Assembly (NCBI RefSeq): GCF_000159035.1
Contig: NZ_DS999576.1
Location: 33,148-97,147 of the forward strand
Source of the DNA: Actinomyces urogenitalis DSM 15434
GTDB taxonomy: Bacteria > Actinomycetota > Actinomycetes > Actinomycetales > Actinomycetaceae
Length of the DNA stretch: 64,000 nucleotides
Direction: 5' to 3'
Shown here in pieces: positions 41,957-49,960 of this stretch (its first letter is position 1; the number at the start of each line of letters is the position of its first letter). A program made the position numbers and the translations under genes. The notes beneath the pieces are model-generated. The model was not told where the DNA came from, ran no database searches, and was given only the letters and a program-made list of their open reading frames with translations.

Positions 41957-44734
41957 TCAGGCGCTCAGGTGGTGACGGCCGTGCCCGAGCCGGACGCTCT
42001 TGCCTCCGGGCAGGCTCACCCTCGCCGTGGCGCCCACGGGGACGACGACGTCGAGGCTGAGCGTGCCGTCGTCGTCGGTTCTCCAGGAGGAGGCGGCCCA
42101 GCCGAAGGGCGTGCGGTGGACCGACTCGGCCCAGCTCAGGCCGCCACCAGGCTGCGGGGCGACCTCGATGACCCGGTAGCCGGGCTCGGCCGGGGTCAGG
42201 CCGCCGACGACCTGCTCCAGCCACGCGGCCACCGCGCCCAGCGCATAGTGGTTGAAGGAGGTCATCCCTCCGGGGTTGATCGAGCCGTCAGGCAGCATCG
42301 AGTCCCAGCGCTCCCAGGTGGTGGTCGCGTCCATCGTGACGGCATAGAGCCAGGACGGGCAGGAGGTCTCCATGAGCAGGCGGTAGGCCTGCTCGGCGTG
42401 CCCGGTGGCGGACAGCGCGGCCGTGAGCGCCGGGGTCCCGGCGAAGCCCGTGGCCACGTTGCCGCCGCTGGCCTCGACCAGCTCGGCCAGGCGCTTGCCG
42501 GCCACCGCGCGACGCTCCTCGTCCCCGGCCAGGTCGAAGGCGATGGTCAGGGCGTAGGCCGTCTGGGTGTCGCTGCTCAGGTGGCCTACGCCGTCGGTGT
42601 AGCGGGCCCGGAAGCCCTCGCCGATCGCGTCAGCGAGCTGGCCGTAGTGCGCTGCCTCCTGCGGCTTGTCCAGGACCTGGGCCCACTGGGAGACGATCCT
42701 GGCGGAGTGGGCGAAGAAGGCGGTAGCCACCAGGTGCGGGTCCGTCATGGCCTGCATCGGGGCCTCCGGTGGGGCGGAGGGATCCAGCCAGTCGCCCAGC
42801 TGCATCGAGCAGTCCCACACGTGGTCCTCGCCTGCCAAGGAGTCGACCAGGTCCACCCAGCCCTTGGCCGAGTCGTACTGCTGGCGCAGCAGCCCCGTGT
42901 CCGCGGTGGCGCGGTAGAGCTCCCAGGGCACGACCGTGGCAGCGTCGCCCCACACAGCGGCAGGCGTCGGCGGGGTCCAGAAGCCGCCAGGAATGACCGG
43001 GACGTACCACGGGACCGTTCCATGAGCCTTCTGCTCGACCGCCAGGTCCGTCAGCCACGAGGAGAGCAGGCCGGTGCAGGAGTAGTGGAAGGCGGCCGTG
43101 GGAGCGAAGGCCTGGATGTCCCCGGTCCACCCCAGGCGCTCGTCTCGCTGGGGGCAGTCGGTGGGGATGGAGACGAAGTTGTCACGCATGGACCAGCGGG
43201 AGTTCTCGTGCAGGCGGGTGACCCGCTCGTCCGAGGCGGCAAAGGCACCCAGACGTTCCATCTGCGTGTGCAGGACGACGGCGACCAGCGCCCCGTTCTC
43301 GATGGCGGCCTTGGCCTCGTCGGCTCTGCCCGGCCACCCGGTGACGTCGACGTAGCGGAAGCCGTGGATCGCGAAGGCCGGCTCCCACTCCTCCAGGCCG
43401 TCACCACGCAGGGTGTAGACGTCAGTGGCCTCAGCCTCGCGCAGGGTCCGCATCCCCAGCTCGCCGCCGTCGAGCACCTCGGCGTGGCGGATGGTGACTG
43501 ACTGGCCGGCTGCGCCGCTGACCTGCATGCGTACGCGCCCGGAGATGTTCTGACCGAAGTCGACCAGCAGGCGCTCGGGCGAGATCTCGATGACCTTGCC
43601 GTTGAGGTCGGCGGTGCGCCGCTCCATGACCGTGACCTCGACGGGGCGCAGGACCTCGGTCGCGCGCACAGGCGCGTCAGAGGGCATGACCAGGCGCTCG
43701 GCGTCGCTGGCGCCGACGGCGATCGGCCACCAGCCGGACTCCTCGAAGCCCGGGGCGGACCAGCCCGGGGTGGCCAGTCGGGCGTCGGCTTTCTCGCCGT
43801 CGTAGAGGTCAGTGAACAGGATCTCGCCGACCCCCGCCTTCCAGGAGGAGTCGGTGGCGATGACCTGGCGAGTGCCGTCGGCCAGGGTGACCTCGAGCTG
43901 GATGAGGGCGGCGACGTCGTCGCCGTAGAGGTTGCGGTAGCCGCCGTCAAAGCCGATGTGGCCGCGGTACCAGCCGTCAGCGAGCTGGGCGCCGACGGCG
44001 TGGGAGCCGCTCCCGTCCCCGCGCGAGGTCAGCAGCTCGGTGACGTCGTAGGTGCGGGCCACGATGCGGCTGCCGTAGACCGTCCAGCCGGGGACCAGCT
44101 CGTCGGCTCCGACCCGCTGGCCGTCGATCTCGGCGCGGATGAGGCCGTGGGCGCTGACGTAGGCGCGGGCCGCCACGACGGGGCCGCTCAGCGTGAACTC
44201 ACGACGCACTCGTGGGGGACGGCGGTCAGCCAGCGGGTTCTCGGGCCAGGCGGGGCCCACAGGCAGCGCCTGCCAGTCACTGGGCTCCAGCAGGCCGACC
44301 TCGTAGACCACGGGGGAAGACCATGGGCTCGTCAAGGTCGGCGAGGTCTCCCGCTGATCGTCCGCCGCTGAGCCCGAGACGCGCACGCGCAGCACGACGC
44401 GCTCGCGGGAGGTCAAGGGCTGGGCGGGCCAGGCGGCCAGGATGCCGTCGGCTGTGGCAAGGGGGAGGACTTCAGGGGTGGCCAGGGGCGTGCCGGCGGC
44501 GTCAGTGCGGGTGACCTCTAGCTCGGCGCTGGTGGCCTTCCACCCTGCCGGCGCCGTGGCGATCTCCCATGACAGACGTGGGGCGGTCGCGGCTCCGCCC
44601 AGGACGTCTCCGGGCAGGTACTGCTCGAGCTTGAGGTGACTGGGGGCCGCGAGCGGGCCGACGGGGTCGGGCAGGTTGGCGGCGTGCAGCTCAGGCTCGG
44701 GCGTGAGTGGCCGGATGGGGAAGAGGGTGGGCAT
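41957..44734 (-). CDS. GH78 alpha-L-rhamnosidase
   Basis: 925 residues. It is a multidomain GH78 enzyme: N-terminal beta domains (SWEIATAPAGWKATSAELEV), a concanavalin-like region with ELVPGWTVYGSRI, the (alpha/alpha)6 catalytic domain, and a C-terminal beta domain. Catalytic blocks are PTDCPQRDERLGWTGD and TTWERWDSMLPDGSIN. It releases terminal rhamnose from plant glycosides or glycans. No signal peptide, so cytosolic. A LacI-type operator sits at 44752-44767, directly upstream. 44% identical-looking blocks are not claimed; similarity to the second GH78 is visible by eye throughout. Confidence 0.93.
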   Translation of the reverse strand: MPTLFPIRPLTPEPELHAANLPDPVGPLAAPSHLKLEQYLPGDVLGGAATAPRLSWEIATAPAGWKATSAELEVTRTDAAGTPLATPEVLPLATADGILAAWPAQPLTSRERVVLRVRVSGSAADDQRETSPTLTSPWSSPVVYEVGLLEPSDWQALPVGPAWPENPLADRRPPRVRREFTLSGPVVAARAYVSAHGLIRAEIDGQRVGADELVPGWTVYGSRIVARTYDVTELLTSRGDGSGSHAVGAQLADGWYRGHIGFDGGYRNLYGDDVAALIQLEVTLADGTRQVIATDSSWKAGVGEILFTDLYDGEKADARLATPGWSAPGFEESGWWPIAVGASDAERLVMPSDAPVRATEVLRPVEVTVMERRTADLNGKVIEISPERLLVDFGQNISGRVRMQVSGAAGQSVTIRHAEVLDGGELGMRTLREAEATDVYTLRGDGLEEWEPAFAIHGFRYVDVTGWPGRADEAKAAIENGALVAVVLHTQMERLGAFAASDERVTRLHENSRWSMRDNFVSIPTDCPQRDERLGWTGDIQAFAPTAAFHYSCTGLLSSWLTDLAVEQKAHGTVPWYVPVIPGGFWTPPTPAAVWGDAATVVPWELYRATADTGLLRQQYDSAKGWVDLVDSLAGEDHVWDCSMQLGDWLDPSAPPEAPMQAMTDPHLVATAFFAHSARIVSQWAQVLDKPQEAAHYGQLADAIGEGFRARYTDGVGHLSSDTQTAYALTIAFDLAGDEERRAVAGKRLAELVEASGGNVATGFAGTPALTAALSATGHAEQAYRLLMETSCPSWLYAVTMDATTTWERWDSMLPDGSINPGGMTSFNHYALGAVAAWLEQVVGGLTPAEPGYRVIEVAPQPGGGLSWAESVHRTPFGWAASSWRTDDDGTLSLDVVVPVGATARVSLPGGKSVRLGHGRHHLSA

Positions 44735-44751
44735 CGAACTCTCCGTTCGTC

Positions 44752-44767
44752 ATTGAAGCGATTCAAT
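44752..44767. promoter_or_regulatory. LacI-type operator, site A
   Basis: ATTGAAGCGATTCAAT, 6-bp perfect arms with a central CG, lies about 18 bp before the GH78 start. It matches sites at 52896, 57038 and 62581 (consensus TTGAANCGNTTCAA). Confidence 0.7.
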
Positions 44768-44917
44768 TCTAGGGTGCAGGCTGAGGCTGGTCAATAAACG
44801 CGATGAGCGGGAGGGGCGTCTTCTTGCCTGGGCGCCTGAACCTGACTCGTGTGGATCGGATGATATTCGCTAGTGAATCATCATGCTCACGGGGGTGTTC
44901 CGTGGCATGGCGGGGCC

Positions 44918-46495
44918 ATGCGCTCCTTGCCCTTTCCCACCGCGGTCCGCCCTCGCACGATCATCACCACGGACCCAGAGCTGGATGACCTCAACTCCAT
45001 GATCCGGCTGCTGACCTACGCCAACGAGATCGACATCCGCGGCCTGGTCTACGCCGGCTCGCAGTGCCACGTGGCCGGAGACCCGCAGCGCGGCATCGCG
45101 CCCTACCGCTGGCCCGCACCGGGTGAACGGGGGCATATCGACCAGGCGATCGACGCCTACGCCCAGGTTGAGGACACCCTGCGCGTCCATGACCCGCGCT
45201 ACCCGAGCGCTGCGCACCTGCGCTCCCTGGTACGCACCGGCAACATCGCCGCCGAGGGTGAGATGGAGGAGGAGACCGAGGGCTCGGGCCTCATCGCCGA
45301 CTACCTGCGCGAGATCGCCCTGACGCCGGACGGCGCTACTGAGGATGACGCGACCCGGCCGCTGTTCATCCAGGCCTGGGGAGGCATCTCCACCATCGCC
45401 CGCGCGCTGCGCAGCGTGGCCGAGGAACTGGGTGGCCGCGAGGACTGGGAGGGGCTACGCCAGCGGATCGTGGACCGGGTGGTCATCACCTCCTTCGGTG
45501 AGCAGGACTCCACGCTGGACAGCTACGTCCGGCCGCAGTGGCCGGGACTGGAGCACCGCGAGGTAGCTACCGAGACCTGGGGCTATATGACGCGTGGTGT
45601 CCTGGCCCCGGCCGACTGTGAGCTCGCCTCAGCCCGGTGGACTGAGCGCAGTATCAGCTCGCGAGGTCCTCTTGGCGCCGCCTATCGGGTGTGGGGAGAT
45701 GGCCGGCAGATGGCCGCGGGCTTCGATCGCGAGGACTACTTCTGGATCCAGGGCAAGGACGGGGCCGAGCTGGCCGCTGAGGGCTACGCCGTGTGGTGCC
45801 CGGTACAGGAGGCTGGTGCCTTCATCTCCGAGGGAGATACCTCCAACTTCCTCCTGCTCGTGCCTAACGGGCTGTCAAGCTGGCAGGACGCCACCTACGG
45901 AGGCTGGGGCGGGCGTCAGGCGCCTCACCCGGAGCACGCCGACACCCTGACCTCAGACATGCGCTTCCACCTGCCGGATCTGCCGGGGATGCCCGAGCTG
46001 CCGCAGCCGACCTGGCCACCCCTGGTCGTGGACCACGACGCCGAGGGGGAGGCGCCTGCGGAGTATCACGCCACGCGCTGGTGGCGTGCAGCCCAGCACG
46101 ACTTCGCCTCCCGGCTGGCTTGGTCGCTCACGTCCCGCTTCGAGGACGCGAATCATCCACCGGTGGTCAGCGTCGTCGGCGGGCCCTCGCGCGAGCAGTG
46201 CCCGGAAGGCGGGCTGCGGCGTGCGGTCCGGGCTGGCGAGCGGGTACGGCTCCAGGCTGAGGCCGCCGATCCCGACGGCGATGCTGTTGCCCTGCGCTGG
46301 TGGGCCTACCCCGAGGCGGGGCCGAGGCCCTGCCCGGTGGCTCCTGAGCTGGACGACGACGGCCAGGGCGGCGCCGTCGTCTCGGTTCCGCAGGAGGCTG
46401 AGCCTGGCCAGGAGATCCACCTCGTGGTCGAGGGGACGGATGACGGCGTGCCGGCGCTGACGCGGTACCAGCGAGTGGTGCTGGTGGTGGGTTAA
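44918..46495 (+). CDS. DUF1593 (nucleoside-hydrolase-like) protein
   Basis: 525 residues. RTIITTDPELDDLNSMIRLLTYANEIDIRGLVY is the DUF1593 N-terminal domain, related to inosine-uridine hydrolases with the same Asp-rich metal motif. The C-terminal 100 residues (LQAEAADPDGDAVALRWW) are an immunoglobulin-like DUF1593_C domain. The family occurs near plant polysaccharide enzymes and may cleave N- or O-glycosides; no activity is established here. No signal peptide is seen. ATG 44918 is chosen; GTG 44873 would add 15 residues. Confidence 0.85.
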   Translation: MRSLPFPTAVRPRTIITTDPELDDLNSMIRLLTYANEIDIRGLVYAGSQCHVAGDPQRGIAPYRWPAPGERGHIDQAIDAYAQVEDTLRVHDPRYPSAAHLRSLVRTGNIAAEGEMEEETEGSGLIADYLREIALTPDGATEDDATRPLFIQAWGGISTIARALRSVAEELGGREDWEGLRQRIVDRVVITSFGEQDSTLDSYVRPQWPGLEHREVATETWGYMTRGVLAPADCELASARWTERSISSRGPLGAAYRVWGDGRQMAAGFDREDYFWIQGKDGAELAAEGYAVWCPVQEAGAFISEGDTSNFLLLVPNGLSSWQDATYGGWGGRQAPHPEHADTLTSDMRFHLPDLPGMPELPQPTWPPLVVDHDAEGEAPAEYHATRWWRAAQHDFASRLAWSLTSRFEDANHPPVVSVVGGPSREQCPEGGLRRAVRAGERVRLQAEAADPDGDAVALRWWAYPEAGPRPCPVAPELDDDGQGGAVVSVPQEAEPGQEIHLVVEGTDDGVPALTRYQRVVLVVG

Positions 46496-46537
46496 AGGCT
46501 GTAGCTGGCCACTTCGGTCGCACGGGCCGGCATTTCT

Positions 46538-48223
46538 TCAGCCCCGCTGAAGCAGGTGGAAGTCCCAGCTGAAGACCTCGCCGTCACTGGCTCCCTCGGG
46601 CGCCTTGGGCCCGCCGTAGGTGCGGCCGGCGTGCGAGCGTGCCCACGGCTGCCAGCCGGAGTCACCGTCGCGGAGGAACCTCACCCAGTCGGCGTGCGCC
46701 ACCGTGGCCAGGGCCTGGGGACGCTGCGGGCCCTGGACGCCGTCGGCGTGAGGGTGGTCCAGGCAGTCGAAGACGAAGGGAATCTCCTGGCAGTGCCCGG
46801 CCAGGCCCGCGCCCGGTCCCGGGAGGGTCGAGCCCCAGGCGAAGTCGTAGAGCCAGGTCCGTCCTGCTGCCCCTCGGTCCGCGGCGCGCAGACGAACCAC
46901 CTCTAGCGCGGGCAGCCGGAAGAGGTAGTCGGAGATGACTTGTCCCGCACCCACGAGATCGGCGTCGGGGCGTCCCGCCAGCTCGGGATAGGCCGCGTGG
47001 AAGGCCTCGACCTCGGCCGGCTCCAGTCCGGCTTCAGCCAGCAGACGGTCCACGCTCACCTGCTCCGCACCACCGCACAGCCGTGCCAGGGGCTCGGCCA
47101 GTGCGTGACCAATGAGCGTCATCTCATGGGTCACCCCGCCAATGAGCAGTGGGACCTGACGACCGGCCCCGGCGCGCACCGCCTCGAAGGTCGCCTGTGG
47201 CAGGACCTCGCCGTCGACCACCGGCATGAAGGTACGTGACATCGTGCGAGGAAGCCGCAGGAAGGGCGCCAGCCCTTCAGGCCCCAGGTTGATATCAAAG
47301 AGCGGGAACTCGGTGCCCAGCGTGGCTGCGACGTCGAGCACCTCCTCCTCGCTCAGGCTGCGCCAGCCGGCCAGGGTGGCTGGCACGCCAGCGATCTCGG
47401 CCCCGCGCGTGGCTACGGCACGAGCATCGGCGAGAGTGGCCGCCGTCGTCCCACCGGACTGGCAGATCGCGGCGCTGAACAGGCCGCGAGCGCCCGGAGC
47501 GGTCAGCAGCGCGAGCACGCTCGCACCGCCCGCGCTCTGACCGGCGATGGTGACGCGCCCTGGGTCCCCGCCGAAGGCCGCGATGTTCTCGCGAACCCAC
47601 TCCAGCGCCATGACCTGGTCCAGGATGCCGCGGTTGACCGGCGCGTCAGAGTCCGGCACCCAGCCGAAGCCGTCCATGCCCAGGCGGTAGGACAGGCTGA
47701 CCGTTACCACGCCGTCGCGGTTGAAGGCGGCGCCGTCGTAGTACGGGCTGTTGTGGCTGCCGGCGAAGAAGCCGCCGCCGTGGATCCACACCAGGACCGG
47801 CAGCCGGGCCTGTGAGGAGGGATCGGGAGTGAAGACGTTGAGGTTGAGGACCTCCTCACCGCTCACGCTGGGCTCAGGGATCGCGGTGGTCACCCCGAAG
47901 GGACGACGCTGAGGCGTGGGGCCGGGCAGGGCCGCCTCGCGTACGCCCTGCCAGCGCTCGGCGCGCACGGGTGCCATGAAGCGTCGCGGGCCCACCGGCG
48001 CCTGAGCGTAGGGGATGTTGTAGAAGGCAGCCGAGCGGTCATGGACCGCCGTGGCACCGGGCGGGAGTGCGACCTGACGCCAGACCCCACGCAGGCTCCC
48101 GGCCGGCGCGCTGACCACGGGGCCCGTCTCGCCGGTGGGGACGGCGATCGGGGTGGAGGCGGGGTGGATCGCCCAGGCGGGTGATGCCGTGGTGGAGTGG
48201 TCGGTGAGCGGTGACTGGGTCAT
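46538..48223 (-). CDS. Type-B carboxylesterase
   Basis: 561 residues. The fold is shown by YAQAPVGPRRF, VWIHGGGFFAGS, the nucleophile Ser in IAGQSAGGASV (near 218) and the His in GHCQEIPF with a preceding Glu/Asp (GGVTHEM). It hydrolyses esters, plausibly acyl groups on plant glycosides given its neighbours. No signal peptide. It follows the GH43 gene on the same strand after a terminator-like hairpin. Confidence 0.9.
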   Translation of the reverse strand: MTQSPLTDHSTTASPAWAIHPASTPIAVPTGETGPVVSAPAGSLRGVWRQVALPPGATAVHDRSAAFYNIPYAQAPVGPRRFMAPVRAERWQGVREAALPGPTPQRRPFGVTTAIPEPSVSGEEVLNLNVFTPDPSSQARLPVLVWIHGGGFFAGSHNSPYYDGAAFNRDGVVTVSLSYRLGMDGFGWVPDSDAPVNRGILDQVMALEWVRENIAAFGGDPGRVTIAGQSAGGASVLALLTAPGARGLFSAAICQSGGTTAATLADARAVATRGAEIAGVPATLAGWRSLSEEEVLDVAATLGTEFPLFDINLGPEGLAPFLRLPRTMSRTFMPVVDGEVLPQATFEAVRAGAGRQVPLLIGGVTHEMTLIGHALAEPLARLCGGAEQVSVDRLLAEAGLEPAEVEAFHAAYPELAGRPDADLVGAGQVISDYLFRLPALEVVRLRAADRGAAGRTWLYDFAWGSTLPGPGAGLAGHCQEIPFVFDCLDHPHADGVQGPQRPQALATVAHADWVRFLRDGDSGWQPWARSHAGRTYGGPKAPEGASDGEVFSWDFHLLQRG

Positions 48224-48271
48224 GGCAGGTCCTTGTCAGTGAGCGGCCAGGTTGCGTCGGTGCTGGGGTGG

Positions 48272-48313
48272 CCGACGACGCCGCGCTCCCCTGTAGGAGG
48301 GCGGCGCCGTCGG
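48272..48313 (-). terminator. Hairpin after GH43 gene
   Basis: A 13-bp stem with one mismatch (48272-48284 with 48301-48313) lies between the GH43 and esterase genes. Confidence 0.6.
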
Positions 48314-48337
48314 ATGGCTGCCTGTGAGCAGTGCGTG

Positions 48338-49897
48338 CTAGACCGTGGTGTAGGTCAGCGACCTGATACGGGTGCGGCCGGCGAGCGCGCGCACTCCGAT
48401 CATGCGGCCGGTAAAGCCACCGGCCACCTCGCTGGACAGGAAGCGGCCGTCCAGGCGGCCCAGCTCGTGGGCGCCCTCGTCGTCGCTCAGGCCCAGGAGG
48501 AGGGTGTCAGGCACCTGCGAGCCGAAGAACCCGGGCTCGGGTGGCTCGGCTCGCGCCCACAGGCGCACCGGGCCCGCGGCCTGGAGCACCGGGCCGAGCT
48601 GCTGGGACAGGTCCAGGACCGTGGCGACGGCACGGACCTGGCCGTCCTGCCATCGCACGGCCACGTGGTGCTCAGGGGAGAGGTAGACGCACAGCTCGAC
48701 GACGGCGCCTGCCTCCGGTTCCAGCAGCGCCTCGGCACGCCACTGCTCGTCGCGCACGCGGGCGCACAGCAGCGGCGCCGGGAGGGCTGCGTTCTCCGGG
48801 CCGGTCATGGCGAGGACACCGTCCTTACCCCGGCAGAGCGCGGCGCGTGCCAGGCCGCCGGGGGAGACCCAGCGGTCATCCAGGTCCCAGGGCTCGTCCC
48901 CGCTGGCCACAGGGCCTGCCGGGCCGGCAAAGGCGTCAGTGAAGGAGCGGTCCGTGGCCGCCTCCTGGTCCCGCACGGCCCGGTCGTAGCGGGACTCGTC
49001 GACCTCGGGCCAGTCCCCGTCCCAGTCCACGCCAACCACGAAGGTCTCGCGGCCGTTGAGGTGGTAGCCGGGGAAGGGCTCACGCTGGCGGATACCCAGG
49101 TGGACCATGGCGAAGCGTGTACCCTCCCAGGCCTCGTCGCCCTCCAGCGGCACCAGGTCGGCGTGACCGGTGGCCTGGACCGGGTGGTCGGTTGAGCGGT
49201 GGGTGAGGACGGGATTGGCCGGGTGAGGCTCCCACGGCCCGGTCAGCTCGCGCGAGCGGGCCATCGTCACGCAGTGCCCGACGCCGGTCCCGCCCTCGGC
49301 CAGCAGCAGGTACCACCACCCGTGACGGCGGTAGAGGTGTGGCCCCTCGGGGTCGCGCATGCCTGTTCCCTGCCACAGGGCCACGGGCTCGCCCAGGCGC
49401 CTGCCGGTGGTGGGGTCGATGGGCACGGAGGTGATCGTGGAGGTCACGGCGCCGTCGGCGAAGGAGACGGCCCGCCAGGTGAGGTGACAGGTGCCCTCCT
49501 CGTCCCAGGCCAGGTCCGGGTCGATGCCGGGAGTGTCGGGCACCAGAACGGGGTCGGACCAGCCGGCCTCAGGGTCGGTGGTAGTGACGATCCGCTGCCC
49601 CATGGGCTCCTGGCCCATGTTGGTCACCACCAGGTAGAAGGTGCCCTCGTGGTGGCGGATCGTGGGGGCGAAGGTGCCCTGGGAGCCGGCGTCGCCCCGA
49701 GGCAGTGGCAGGGCCGAGGGGCACTCGTAGGCGTGCCCCACCTGCTCCCAGGCCACGAGGTCGCCTGAGCGGTGGACCGGGACGCCGGGCAGGTACTCAA
49801 AGCTGGAGCTGGCCAGCCAGAAGGTTCCCTCCGCCCGGCAGATCGAGGGATCGGGGTAGAAGCCGGGCAGGACCGGCAGGGTGTTGAGCGCGTTCAT
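48338..49897 (-). CDS. GH43 beta-xylosidase/arabinofuranosidase-like
   Basis: 519 residues from ATG 49897, preceded by AAGGAAA. The five-bladed propeller carries the catalytic base Asp in GFYPDPS (near 16), the pKa-tuning Asp in GIDPDLAW (near 126) and the acid Glu in RDPEGPH (near 183). A C-terminal beta-sandwich (about 320-519) is typical of GH43 xylosidases. The exact sugar is not predictable. Cytosolic. It follows the second GH78 on the same strand with a hairpin between. Confidence 0.9.
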   Translation of the reverse strand: MNALNTLPVLPGFYPDPSICRAEGTFWLASSSFEYLPGVPVHRSGDLVAWEQVGHAYECPSALPLPRGDAGSQGTFAPTIRHHEGTFYLVVTNMGQEPMGQRIVTTTDPEAGWSDPVLVPDTPGIDPDLAWDEEGTCHLTWRAVSFADGAVTSTITSVPIDPTTGRRLGEPVALWQGTGMRDPEGPHLYRRHGWWYLLLAEGGTGVGHCVTMARSRELTGPWEPHPANPVLTHRSTDHPVQATGHADLVPLEGDEAWEGTRFAMVHLGIRQREPFPGYHLNGRETFVVGVDWDGDWPEVDESRYDRAVRDQEAATDRSFTDAFAGPAGPVASGDEPWDLDDRWVSPGGLARAALCRGKDGVLAMTGPENAALPAPLLCARVRDEQWRAEALLEPEAGAVVELCVYLSPEHHVAVRWQDGQVRAVATVLDLSQQLGPVLQAAGPVRLWARAEPPEPGFFGSQVPDTLLLGLSDDEGAHELGRLDGRFLSSEVAGGFTGRMIGVRALAGRTRIRSLTYTTV

Positions 49898-49913
49898 CGC
49901 CGTTTCCTTGCTG

Positions 49914-49950
49914 CTGTGGCCTGGCCCAGGGATGCTGGGCCAGGCCACAG
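49914..49950 (-). terminator. Hairpin between GH78 and GH43 genes
   Basis: A 15-bp perfect stem (CTGTGGCCTGGCCCA and its complement) has a 7-nt loop. It may end or reduce transcription from the upstream GH78 gene. Confidence 0.8.
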
Positions 49951-49960
49951 GTCGTTAGGT